Assembly (NCBI GenBank): GCA_017622875.1
Contig: JAGAQG010000011.1
Span: 1-48,609, forward strand
Reading direction: 5' to 3'
Length of the DNA: 48,609 bases
Origin: Lachnospiraceae bacterium
GTDB lineage: Bacteria > Bacillota > Clostridia > Lachnospirales > Lachnospiraceae
In this document: piece by piece, positions 8,556-16,510 of the stretch
How the letters are laid out: every line of letters starts with the position of its first letter
Numbering within the stretch: position 1 is the stretch's first letter
The notes under the pieces: generated by a model
What the model was told of the DNA's origin: nothing
What the model saw: only the letters and a program-made list of their open reading frames with translations
Databases searched by the model: none
Translations under genes and position numbers: made by a program

Positions 8556-8844
8556 AGTTGTCTCCACAGCTGTTGTTCCATGTGTTTCCGCATCCGCATC
8601 CACAGCCGGAGTTAAATCCGAAACCGTTACCGCAGAAGAGAAGCAGTAAGATTAACCAGATACAGCTGTTGTTGCCGCAGCAGTCGTTGTCACATCCACA
8701 GCCATTGCCGCCGAAGAAGCCAAAGCCATTGTTTCCGCCGCAGAAAATGCTGAGCAGAAGGATGATCCAGATAATTGAGCAGCAATCATTGCCACAAGAC
8801 ATGCGTTCATGGCCACAGCCACAACCAGAAGATAAGTTTCCCAT
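8545..8844 (-). CDS. Cys/Gly-rich protein with two hydrophobic segments (chorion-like 'high-cysteine' type)
   Basis: A 99-residue protein with 18 Cys and 23 Gly. It is an internal duplication: residues about 19-43 and 53-77 each read N-D-C-C, a short Trp-containing hydrophobic stretch (WIILLLSIF and WLILLLLFC), then GGNNGFGF or GNGFGF. The ends are CGC repeats. Such proteins are annotated in clostridia as chorion-class high-cysteine proteins and are plausible disulfide-crosslinked spore-coat components; this role is not proven. ATG 8844 has GGAGG (8852-8856 on the plus strand as CCTCC) seven bases upstream, which excludes the longer upstream frame. A sigma-K-like promoter lies 31 bases upstream of the start codon. 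Confidence 0.7.
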   Translation of the reverse strand: MGNLSSGCGCGHERMSCGNDCCSIIWIILLLSIFCGGNNGFGFFGGNGCGCDNDCCGNNSCIWLILLLLFCGNGFGFNSGCGCGCGNTWNNSCGDNCGC

Positions 8845-8874
8845 AGGAGTACCTCCAAATTTTTCTTTACACCT

Positions 8875-8901
8875 TATCATATGTGTGGGGATAAAAAGTG
8901 T
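8875..8901 (-). promoter_or_regulatory. Sigma-K-like promoter of the Cys/Gly-rich gene
   Basis: On the minus strand: AC (8900-8901), 16-base spacer, CATATGATA (8875-8883), matching the B. subtilis sigma-K pattern AC-N16-CATANNNTA. Start predicted near 8868, giving a 24-base leader that contains GGAGG. Confidence 0.5.
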
Positions 8902-8947
8902 TACAGAAAAATATTGTGAAATCTTTATCATAATAAAGCAATAAAGC

Positions 8948-8976
8948 TTGACATCTAAATATACATTGTATACAAT
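8948..8976 (+). promoter_or_regulatory. Sigma-A promoter of the Re-citrate synthase operon
   Basis: TTGACA (8948-8953), 17-base spacer, TACAAT (8971-8976). The -10 is part of a perfect palindrome at 8965-8976. Predicted start is near 8983. Confidence 0.8.
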
Positions 8977-9001
8977 AATACAAGTTGCGGACGTATACAA
9001 T
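8965..9001 (+). promoter_or_regulatory. Candidate GntR/FCD operator pair
   Basis: ATTGTATACAAT (8965-8976) is a perfect 12-base palindrome covering the -10. A second, 9-of-12 copy (GACGTATACAAT, 8990-9001) lies 25 bases further on. TTGTATACAA-type palindromes are typical targets of FCD-subfamily GntR regulators, and one is encoded in the operon. Confidence 0.6.
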
Positions 9002-9033
9002 TAAGAGAAGATTGTCACCGCCGGAGGAAGATT

Positions 9034-10446
9034 ATGGAAAACAGAGAAGTGAAATTTAACAGTAAGACGAATTTGCTCCAGTTAGAAGAGCATATGTATC
9101 ATTTGGTGGAAAATCCAACAGCGAATGTATTTAGAAATCTGTTCCCTTATACGGAAGTTCCACGTATTGCGTTCAATGACCGAGTTGTACCACACTGTAT
9201 GCCTGAGGATATCTGGATCACAGATACCACATTTCGCGATGGACAGCAGTCCCGAGCGCCATATTCTACAGATCAGATTGTAACAATTTACGATTATCTT
9301 CATCGTTTGGGCGGGCCAAATGGAAAGATTCGTCAGAGTGAATTCTTTTTATACAGTAAAAAAGATCGTGATGCAGTATATAAATGTCTGGAAAAAGGCT
9401 ATGAATTCCCGGAGGTCACCTCATGGATTCGTGCCAGCAAAAAAGATTTCCAGTTAGTTAAGGATATTGGATTAAAGGAAACCGGTATTTTGGTAAGCTG
9501 CTCCGATTATCATATTTTTTATAAGATGAAAATGACAAGACGCGAGGTTATGGATCATTACCTAAGCATTATCCGTGACTGTCTGGAAATTGGTGTCAGA
9601 CCAAGATGTCATTTGGAAGATATTACAAGAGCGGATATTTACGGATATGTAATCCCATTCTGTCTGGAGCTTAAGAAGCTGATGGATGAGTACAAGATTC
9701 CGATCAAGGTTCGTGCCTGCGATACCATGGGATATGGTGTGAACTATCCGGGTGCTGTGATTCCGCGTTCTGTACCAGGTATCATTTACGGTATTATGAC
9801 TCATGCGGGGATTCCATCTGAGCTCATTGAATGGCATGGACATAATGACTTCTATAAAGCAGTCAGCAATTCTACCACAGCATGGCTTTATGGTGCATCA
9901 GGCGTAAACTGTTCTTTATTTGGTATCGGCGAACGTACAGGTAATACACCTCTGGAAGCAATGATTTTCGAATATGCACAGCTTCGCGGCACATTGGATG
10001 GTATGGATACTACAGTAATTACAGAGCTTGCGGAATACTATGAAAAAGAGATCGGCTATCAGATTCCGCCTCGTACACCGTTTGTTGGAAAGAATTTCAA
10101 TGTAACAAGAGCGGGAATCCATGCAGATGGACTTTTGAAAAATGAAGAAATTTATAACATTTTTGATACAGAGAAATTCCTGAACAGACCGGTACTGGTT
10201 GCTATTTCCAATACTTCTGGTCTTGCTGGCATCGCACATTGGATCAATACTTACTTCAAACTGAAGGGGGATGAGCAGATTCAAAAGACACATCCAATGG
10301 TGGCAGACATTAAAGGCTGGGTAGACAGAGAATACGAAGAAGGACGTATCACTGTTCTGACAGATGACGAGATCTTAAATGCAATAGATATTGCATGCAA
10401 GCGTCTTGGCATTGAATTTCACGGATATGGAGTAACAGAATCATGA
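9034..10446 (+). CDS. Probable Re-type citrate synthase (homocitrate/isopropylmalate synthase family)
   Basis: The 470-residue protein has the HMGL/DRE-TIM fold: DTTFRDGQQ at residues 64-72 (Arg68, Asp69 catalytic and metal) and HGHND at 268-272 (metal-binding His268, His270). It lacks the long C-terminal LeuA allosteric domain of true 2-isopropylmalate synthases. Clostridia lacking the usual Si-citrate synthase use a Re-citrate synthase of this family to condense oxaloacetate with acetyl-CoA. Placement in one operon with NADP isocitrate dehydrogenase supports that role (2-oxoglutarate and glutamate supply). Homocitrate or isopropylmalate synthase is the alternative. ATG 9034 follows GGAGGAAG. 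Its TGA overlaps the next gene's ATG. Confidence 0.75.
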   Translation: MENREVKFNSKTNLLQLEEHMYHLVENPTANVFRNLFPYTEVPRIAFNDRVVPHCMPEDIWITDTTFRDGQQSRAPYSTDQIVTIYDYLHRLGGPNGKIRQSEFFLYSKKDRDAVYKCLEKGYEFPEVTSWIRASKKDFQLVKDIGLKETGILVSCSDYHIFYKMKMTRREVMDHYLSIIRDCLEIGVRPRCHLEDITRADIYGYVIPFCLELKKLMDEYKIPIKVRACDTMGYGVNYPGAVIPRSVPGIIYGIMTHAGIPSELIEWHGHNDFYKAVSNSTTAWLYGASGVNCSLFGIGERTGNTPLEAMIFEYAQLRGTLDGMDTTVITELAEYYEKEIGYQIPPRTPFVGKNFNVTRAGIHADGLLKNEEIYNIFDTEKFLNRPVLVAISNTSGLAGIAHWINTYFKLKGDEQIQKTHPMVADIKGWVDREYEEGRITVLTDDEILNAIDIACKRLGIEFHGYGVTES

Positions 10447-11108
10447 AAGGTAAAGACACAAAGGAAACCGGCGATAAATATTCCCTCAGGGGAAAAGTTT
10501 ACGACCGAATTCGTGAAGATATTTTAAATGGTGTATACAAAGAACACGAGGAATTAAAGGAAGCTACGCTGGGAGAAAAAATGGGTGTTTCCCGTACACC
10601 GGTTAGAGAAGCGCTTCGCCAATTGGAGCTGGAAGGTCTGGTGGAAATCATTCCGAATAAGGGAGCCAGAGTTACGGGAATCACAAAGAAGGATATTGAT
10701 GATATTTACCAGATTCGATATCTGCTGGAAGGCTTAAGTGCCAGATGGGCAACAGAGCATGTGACAGAAGAACAGCTTGAAAAAATGGAGGAAACATTAT
10801 ATCTGACAGAGTTTCATGCGAAAAAGGGAAATTTTGCACAGGTTTATGAGCTTGACAGTCAGTTTCACGAGCTGATGTATGAAGCATCCGGCAGTAAGAT
10901 GTTAAATCACATTCTTTCTGATTTTCATATGTATGTAACGAGGATCCGAAAGACATCACTGGCGACGGATAACCGTTCCAAGAATTCCACAGAAGAGCAT
11001 CGTGCGATTCTGGAAGCAATTAAGGAACGAAATGCAGATAAGGCAGAAGAATGTGCTCACAATCATGTGATGAGCACCATTAAAAATAACCATGAGCATG
11101 GATTATAG
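10443..11108 (+). CDS. GntR-family transcriptional regulator, FCD subfamily
   Basis: The 221-residue regulator has an N-terminal winged helix (residues about 15-80, with ATLGEKMGVSRTPVREALRQ and the wing IIPNKGARV) and a C-terminal all-helical FCD ligand-binding domain (about 90-215). Candidate metal ligands are Asp/His in DSQFHELM, EHRAI and AHNHV. FCD regulators usually sense carboxylates such as citrate, which would fit an operon making and using citrate-pathway acids. The start overlaps the upstream stop as ATGA, so it is translationally coupled. It probably binds the palindrome at 8965-8976 and controls its own operon; this is inference. Confidence 0.9.
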   Translation: MKGKDTKETGDKYSLRGKVYDRIREDILNGVYKEHEELKEATLGEKMGVSRTPVREALRQLELEGLVEIIPNKGARVTGITKKDIDDIYQIRYLLEGLSARWATEHVTEEQLEKMEETLYLTEFHAKKGNFAQVYELDSQFHELMYEASGSKMLNHILSDFHMYVTRIRKTSLATDNRSKNSTEEHRAILEAIKERNADKAEECAHNHVMSTIKNNHEHGL

Positions 11109-11126
11109 GTTTGAGGAGTAAAGGCT

Positions 11127-12332
11127 ATGGAAAAGATTAAAATGACAACCCCATTGGTCGAAATGGACGGGGACGAAATGACCAGAATTCTCTGGAAAAT
11201 GATCAAAGAAGAATTGTTGGAGCCATTTGTTGACCTGAAAACAGAATATTATGACCTTGGTCTGGAACACAGAAATGAAACAAATGATCAGGTAACCGTA
11301 GATGCTTCCAATGCGACGAAAAAATATGGTGTTGCTGTAAAATGTGCGACGATTACACCAAATGCAGCCCGTGTCAAAGAATATGATTTAAAGGAAATGT
11401 GGAAGAGCCCGAATGGAACAATCCGTGCAATCTTAGATGGAACAGTATTCCGTGCGCCAATCATCGTAAAAGGCATTGAACCATATGTAAAAACATGGAA
11501 GAAACCAATCACACTTGCACGTCATGCATATGGAGATGTGTATAAAGCAACAGAAATGCAGATTCCAGGTCCTGGAAAATGTGAACTCGTGTACACAGCA
11601 GAAGATGGAACAGAGACAAGAGCACTGGTACATAATTTCAAAGGTGCTGGTGTTGTTCAGGGACAGCATAACCTGGATGATTCCATTGAAAGCTTTGCAA
11701 AGAGCTGTTTCCAGTATGCTTTAGACACAAAGCAGGATTTATGGTTTGCTACAAAGGATACTATTTCCAAAAAATATGACCACCATTTCAAAGATGTCTT
11801 TGCAGACATGTACGAAAATGAATATAAGGAAAAGTTTGAAGAAGCAGGCATCACATATTTCTACACATTGATTGATGATGCAGTAGCGCGTGTTGTAAAA
11901 TCTGAAGGAGGATTTATCTGGGCTTGTAAGAACTACGATGGCGATGTTATGAGCGACCTTGTAGCCACAGCTTTCGGTTCTCTTGCAATGATGACTTCTG
12001 TACTGGTATCTCCTCATGGATACTGGGAATATGAAGCAGCTCATGGAACCGTTCAGAGACACTATTACAAACACTTAAAAGGTGAAGAAACATCTACAAA
12101 CTCTATGGCGACAATTTTTGCATGGAGCGGTGCGCTTCGAAAACGCGGTGAATTAGATAATCTTCCTGAATTAGCAGCATTTGCAGATAAACTGGAAAAA
12201 GCGTCTATTCAGACAATTGAAGATGGAAAGATGACAAAGGACCTGGCCCTGATCACATCTTTAGAAAACGTAGAAGTATTATCTTCTTTAGATTTTATCA
12301 AAGCAGTCAGAGCAACCTTAGAAGCAATGTAA
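11127..12332 (+). CDS. icd: NADP-dependent isocitrate dehydrogenase
   Basis: The 401-residue enzyme oxidatively decarboxylates isocitrate to 2-oxoglutarate. It is of the eukaryote-like homodimeric subfamily: the substrate loop [19 protein letters not shown], then [16 protein letters not shown] near residue 130, the metal-binding Asp region [17 protein letters not shown], and the cofactor region [11 protein letters not shown] with [14 protein letters not shown]. This subfamily is NADP-specific. GAGGAG precedes the ATG by eight bases, and the gene follows the GntR gene by 18 bases. With the citrate synthase homologue it covers two of the three steps from oxaloacetate to 2-oxoglutarate; no aconitase is in the window. 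Confidence 0.95.
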   Translation: MEKIKMTTPLVEMDGDEMTRILWKMIKEELLEPFVDLKTEYYDLGLEHRNETNDQVTVDASNATKKYGVAVKCATITPNAARVKEYDLKEMWKSPNGTIRAILDGTVFRAPIIVKGIEPYVKTWKKPITLARHAYGDVYKATEMQIPGPGKCELVYTAEDGTETRALVHNFKGAGVVQGQHNLDDSIESFAKSCFQYALDTKQDLWFATKDTISKKYDHHFKDVFADMYENEYKEKFEEAGITYFYTLIDDAVARVVKSEGGFIWACKNYDGDVMSDLVATAFGSLAMMTSVLVSPHGYWEYEAAHGTVQRHYYKHLKGEETSTNSMATIFAWSGALRKRGELDNLPELAAFADKLEKASIQTIEDGKMTKDLALITSLENVEVLSSLDFIKAVRATLEAM

Positions 12333-12335
12333 AAT

Positions 12336-12373
12336 AAAAAGACTTATCATCAGTTAAGATGCTAAGTCTTTTT
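12336..12373. terminator. Bidirectional terminator between icd and the ABC-F gene
   Basis: AAAAAGACTTA (12336-12346) pairs with TAAGTCTTTTT (12363-12373), with an inner CATC/GATG stem. A and T tracts flank both sides, so it suits the two convergent genes. Confidence 0.85.
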
Positions 12374-12376
12374 TAT

Positions 12377-14293
12377 TTATTCAGCTAAAATTTCCCACTG
12401 TTCATATAGGTCTTCAAGTTCCTGCATGATTGCATTTTTTTCTTTAGAAAGCTCCTGACATTTGAATACACTTGTGAATACCTCGGGATTTTCCATCTCC
12501 TGGTCGATTTCCTTATCACGTTTTTCGAGTTCAGCGATTCTTGCTTCCACTTTCTTTAAATCATTTTGGCGTTTGCGTTCGATAGCCTGTGCCTCTTTCT
12601 GTGCTTTCCAGTCAAGTTTTGTTTCAGTTTCAACTTTGACAGCAGAAGAAGAAGCCTGTGCAGCTTTTGGAGCGTAAATGGCGGTCAGCTCATCTTTCTT
12701 CTCAAGATAGTAGTCGTAATTTCCAATATAATTAACCAATGTTTCTCCAGTTAAGTCAAGAATTCTGGTAGCAGTTGTATTAATGAAATAACGGTCATGA
12801 GATACATATAAAACAGTACCCGTATAACTGTTCAATGCCTGCTCTAAAATTTCTTTGGACTGAATATCTAAATGGTTGGTCGGTTCGTCAAGGATTAGAA
12901 AGTTTGCGTTGGAAAGCATCAGCTTTGCTAAGGATACACGTCCTCGCTCTCCACCGCTTAAGTCACCGATCCGTTTGAAAACATCATCATTTGTGAACAG
13001 GAATGCAGCAAGTACATTTCTGATCTCTGTATTGGTAAGATAAGGGTAACCATCAGAAATTTCTTCAAAAATAGTCTTTTCCATATGAAGTACATGGTGT
13101 TCCTGATCATAGTAGCCGATGGAAACCTTGCTTCCAAGGGCAATCTTACCTGCATCTGCGTCCAGGACCTGATTAATGATTTTCAAAATTGTGGTTTTTC
13201 CGGTTCCATTATTGCCAATGATAGCTACGCGTTCGCCGCGTTTAATATCGAAATTCAAATCAGAGAAAAGATGCAGGCTGCCAAAGGATTTAGAGAGCCC
13301 TTCAACTGTCAACACATCATTTCCTGACAGGACCTTTGGTTCAATAGAAAAACGCATTTCTGCATTGGCTTCAGTCGGCTTTTCAATCACATCTATTTTT
13401 GCCAGCATTTTTTCGCGGCTTTCAGCGCGCTTGATAGATTTTTCACGGTTAAAGGATTTTAATTTTGCGATCACTTCTTCCTGATGTTTGATCTCACGCT
13501 GCTGATTTAAGTATTCTTTGAGACGAGTCTCGCGCATCTGAGCCTTTTTCTTTGCATATTCGGAATAATTGCCGAGAAAAGTATGTACCTCGCCCTGGTC
13601 GATTTCAATGACTTTGGTAACGACTCTGTTTAAGAAATATCGGTCATGTGCAACAATGATGACTGCTCCCTGGTAGTTCATCAGGTAAGTTTCCAGCCAT
13701 GCAATGGAATTTAAGTCCAAATGGTTCGTCGGTTCGTCCAGAAGAATAATATCCGGTTTTGTAAGCAATAATTTACCTAAAGAAACACGGGTCTTCTGGC
13801 CGCCGGAAAGGGTAGTGATCCGTTTGTCAAATTCGGACTCTTCAAAGCCAAGACCTTTTAAGATTCCAATAACCTCGCTTTTGTATGCGTAACCGTTCTG
13901 GAGCTCAAAGTCATGACTGATATTTGCATAAGATTTCATTTTTTCTTCCAGTGCATCACCGGATGCAAATTTCATTTCCTGTTCCAGGATACGCATGCGG
14001 CGCTCCATGGAAAGAAGCTCCTTGCGAACCTGAAAAAGTTCATCAAAAATTGTATTTTCCCCCATTAAATCCTGATGCTGTGCCAGATAGCCGATCGTCT
14101 TGCCTTTTGCAATGACAACTTCGCCGGAATCTGCGTCGATTTCTTTGATAATGATCTTCAAAAGCGTGGATTTTCCTACACCGTTAATTCCTACAATGGC
14201 AGCTTTTTCACGGTCTTCAATGTGAAAAGAAGCATTTTTGAGAAGGTCTCTGGAACCGAATGTTTTACATATATTCTGGCATGCCAGTATCAT
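12377..14293 (-). CDS. ABC-F family ATPase (YdiF/Uup-like)
   Basis: A 638-residue soluble protein with two ABC ATPase domains and no membrane segments. Walker A motifs are GINGVGKST (near residue 36) and GNNGTGKTT (near residue 358). Signature motifs are LSGGQKTRVS and LSGGERGRVS, each followed by ILLDEPTNHLD or LILDEPTNHLD. A charged linker lies between the domains (around 245-300), and a Lys/Glu-rich coiled coil forms the C-terminus (about 555-638). ABC-F proteins act on the ribosome as translation factors; this looks like the housekeeping YdiF/Uup type rather than an antibiotic-resistance type. AGGAGG lies seven bases before the ATG. It is divergent from rex and shares the intergenic region with it. 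Confidence 0.93.
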   Translation of the reverse strand: MILACQNICKTFGSRDLLKNASFHIEDREKAAIVGINGVGKSTLLKIIIKEIDADSGEVVIAKGKTIGYLAQHQDLMGENTIFDELFQVRKELLSMERRMRILEQEMKFASGDALEEKMKSYANISHDFELQNGYAYKSEVIGILKGLGFEESEFDKRITTLSGGQKTRVSLGKLLLTKPDIILLDEPTNHLDLNSIAWLETYLMNYQGAVIIVAHDRYFLNRVVTKVIEIDQGEVHTFLGNYSEYAKKKAQMRETRLKEYLNQQREIKHQEEVIAKLKSFNREKSIKRAESREKMLAKIDVIEKPTEANAEMRFSIEPKVLSGNDVLTVEGLSKSFGSLHLFSDLNFDIKRGERVAIIGNNGTGKTTILKIINQVLDADAGKIALGSKVSIGYYDQEHHVLHMEKTIFEEISDGYPYLTNTEIRNVLAAFLFTNDDVFKRIGDLSGGERGRVSLAKLMLSNANFLILDEPTNHLDIQSKEILEQALNSYTGTVLYVSHDRYFINTTATRILDLTGETLVNYIGNYDYYLEKKDELTAIYAPKAAQASSSAVKVETETKLDWKAQKEAQAIERKRQNDLKKVEARIAELEKRDKEIDQEMENPEVFTSVFKCQELSKEKNAIMQELEDLYEQWEILAE

Positions 14294-14323
14294 AGAAGTT
14301 CCTCCTGTTATGTTAATAAATAT

Positions 14324-14352
14324 TTGACATCAATTTAACAAACAATTATAAT
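14324..14352 (+). promoter_or_regulatory. Sigma-A promoter of rex with Rex-like operator
   Basis: TTGACA (14324-14329), 17-base spacer, TATAAT (14347-14352). The stretch 14324-14341 reads TTGACA-N6-TAACAA, matching 10 of 12 fixed positions of the Rex site TTGTTA-N6-TAACAA, so Rex probably autoregulates. Confidence 0.75.
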
Positions 14353-14384
14353 AAAAAATATACTGGAAATCAAGGAGGAATAGC

Positions 14385-15020
14385 ATGGAAGAACGACAGA
14401 TTTCCAAAGCGGTTATCAAAAGATTGCCGAGATACTATCGATATTTGGGGGAGATACTCGATAGCGGGATGGAAAGAATCTCATCAGGAGAGCTCAGCAG
14501 TCGCATGAAGGTCACCGCATCACAGATTCGTCAGGACTTAAATCATTTTGGCGGATTTGGACAGCAGGGATATGGATATAATGTAAAATATCTTCACGAT
14601 GAAATTGGGAAAATTTTGGGAATTGATCAGAGCCATAATATGGTCGTGATTGGCGGCGGTAATATGGGACAGGCGTTATCAAAGTACGCATCTTTTGAAA
14701 AGAACGGTTTTAAAATCAAAGGGATTTTTGATGTGAATCCTGACCTGATTGGCAAAAAAATTGGAAATATTCAGATTTATCCGACAAGTGATCTTCGCGA
14801 ATTTGTAAAGAGAGAAAAAATTGAAATTGCAGTATTGACTCTGCCAAAATCAGCAGCATCCGAGATGGCTGATATTCTGGTTTCCTGCGGAATCAAGGCA
14901 ATTTGGAATTTTGCGCACACAGATTTAAATGTGCCAAAGGATGTTGTAGTTGAAAATGTTCATCTGTTTGACAGTTTACTGAGACTTTCCTACAACTTAT
15001 CCAGCTACGAAAAAGAGTAA
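14385..15020 (+). CDS. rex: Redox-sensing transcriptional repressor Rex
   Basis: The 211-residue protein has the Rex layout: an N-terminal winged helix (residues 1-80, with ISKAVIKRLPRYYRYL and the recognition segment VTASQIRQDLNHFGGFG) and a Rossmann NAD(H) domain with VVIGGGNMGQAL near residues 87-98. The C-terminal domain-swap helix is SLLRLSYNLSSYEKE. Rex senses the NADH/NAD+ ratio and represses fermentation and redox genes when NADH is low. A consensus Rex site lies on the nfnAB promoter in this window. AAGGAGG precedes the ATG. It is the first gene of an operon with nnr eight bases downstream. Confidence 0.96.
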   Translation: MEERQISKAVIKRLPRYYRYLGEILDSGMERISSGELSSRMKVTASQIRQDLNHFGGFGQQGYGYNVKYLHDEIGKILGIDQSHNMVVIGGGNMGQALSKYASFEKNGFKIKGIFDVNPDLIGKKIGNIQIYPTSDLREFVKREKIEIAVLTLPKSAASEMADILVSCGIKAIWNFAHTDLNVPKDVVVENVHLFDSLLRLSYNLSSYEKE

Positions 15021-15028
15021 CGGGAAAA

Positions 15029-16510
15029 ATGAAATATTTGATAAGTGGAAAAGAAATGAAAAACTGGGAGAAGCAAGCGATGGAAAACTATAAAGTTCCA
15101 TCGCTTCTTCTGATGGAAAGAGCTGCTTTATCAGTAGTAGAAGAGCTTGCAAATGGTTCTTATGATCTGAAAAAAATTCTTATTGCCTGCGGAACTGGCA
15201 ATAATGGAGGAGACGGTCTTGCAATCGCAAGACTTATGAAAGAAAAAGGCTATGATGTGGATGTGTGCATTGTCGGTGCATTGGATCGATTTTCGGCAGA
15301 TGCAAAGCAGCAATTTGAAATGTACAAGGCAGTTTCTGGAAATTTTGTTACCGCACCTGTTTATGATGAATATACTGTCATTGTAGATGCAGTTTTTGGT
15401 ATTGGATGTAACCGGGACATTATAGGGCTTGCAGCAGAAGTGATTGATGCCATCAATCGTGCAGATGCACCGGTGGTTGCAGTGGATGTACCGTCAGGTG
15501 TTTCTTCTGATACAGGAAAAATATGTGGGATTGCGGTGAAAGCCAGCAAAACAATTACTTTCTTTACGGAAAAACTGGGTATGATTCTTTATCCGGGAAG
15601 GGAATGCTGCGGTGAAATTATAGTTGCTGATCTTGGAATTCCTTTTAGAGAATGTAAAGAGTGCAAAGTAATTACCTATACAGAAGAGGATATGAAGAAG
15701 CTTCCGAAGCGTAAGGAAAATTCTCACAAGGGAACCTATGGAAAGGTACTGGTGATCGCGGGTTCTCCGAAAATCAGTGGTGCAGCCTATCTTTGTGCAG
15801 CAGGAGCTTACCGCATGGGTGCGGGGCTGGTAAAAATTTATACACCAAAAGAAAATCAGCTCGCGATGCAGATATTGCTTCCGGAGGCACTTTTGGAGGT
15901 TTATGACAGGAACAGACCGTCTGTGAAACAGCTAAAGGAATGTATGGAATGGGCAGATGTCATCGTAATCGGGCCAGGTTTTGGTACAGAACGTGCAGCA
16001 GAAAAAATTTTGAACTATGTAATCACAAAAAGTGCAGTGCCAGTCGTTGTGGATGCAGATGGAATTAATATTTTAGCAAAGAGCAAAACCTGCCTTATGG
16101 ATAAAAAAGTGCCGGTAGTCCTGACACCGCATATTCAGGAAATGGCAAGGCTTACAGGAAAAACAAAGGAAACAATTGTGAATCATCCGATGGGGGAGGC
16201 AAAGAATTTTACGGAAGACTACGATGTGACATTGGTCTTAAAAGATGCCAGAACTATCGTGGCGAAAGAAAATGAATTTGCGTTTATTAATACAAGCGGA
16301 AATTCCGGCATGGCAACCGGCGGCAGCGGAGATGTGCTGGCGGGAATGATTGGCGGACTGATCGCACAGAGAATGGAGGTCCATGAGGCGGCCAGACTGG
16401 GCGTGTATTTACATGGAAAAGCGGGAGATGCTGCTGCGGCGGCAAAAGGTGCTTATAGTATGACTGCTACAGATATTTTAGATGGTATTTCAGAGGTGAC
16501 AAGAGCGTGA
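15029..16510 (+). CDS. nnr: Bifunctional NAD(P)H-hydrate epimerase/dehydratase
   Basis: The 493-residue protein repairs damaged hydrated NAD(P)H. Residues about 1-210 form the YjeF-N epimerase domain (GTGNNGGDGLAIARLM, and the Asp-containing DAVFGIG). Residues about 225-490 form the ribokinase-like ADP/ATP-dependent dehydratase domain (KGTYGKVLVIAGS, VIGPGFG, VVDADGIN, LTPHIQEMARL, and the loop SGMATGGSGDVLAGMIGG with the catalytic Asp). Length is normal for the fused form. The start is eight bases after rex, with a weak GGGA ribosome site suggesting coupling. The downstream alr start overlaps its stop (GTGA). Pairing with rex makes sense, since both deal with nicotinamide cofactors. Confidence 0.95.
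   Translation: MKYLISGKEMKNWEKQAMENYKVPSLLLMERAALSVVEELANGSYDLKKILIACGTGNNGGDGLAIARLMKEKGYDVDVCIVGALDRFSADAKQQFEMYKAVSGNFVTAPVYDEYTVIVDAVFGIGCNRDIIGLAAEVIDAINRADAPVVAVDVPSGVSSDTGKICGIAVKASKTITFFTEKLGMILYPGRECCGEIIVADLGIPFRECKECKVITYTEEDMKKLPKRKENSHKGTYGKVLVIAGSPKISGAAYLCAAGAYRMGAGLVKIYTPKENQLAMQILLPEALLEVYDRNRPSVKQLKECMEWADVIVIGPGFGTERAAEKILNYVITKSAVPVVVDADGINILAKSKTCLMDKKVPVVLTPHIQEMARLTGKTKETIVNHPMGEAKNFTEDYDVTLVLKDARTIVAKENEFAFINTSGNSGMATGGSGDVLAGMIGGLIAQRMEVHEAARLGVYLHGKAGDAAAAAKGAYSMTATDILDGISEVTRA

Noticed and set aside
8558-8944. Plus-strand Pro/Gln-rich reading frame
   Set aside because: It is the antisense of the Cys/Gly-rich gene; low-complexity shadow with no ribosome site.
12377-14293. 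Antibiotic-resistance ABC-F or an ABC exporter ATPase
   Set aside because: No membrane partner, and layout fits housekeeping YdiF/Uup proteins; no resistance genes nearby.
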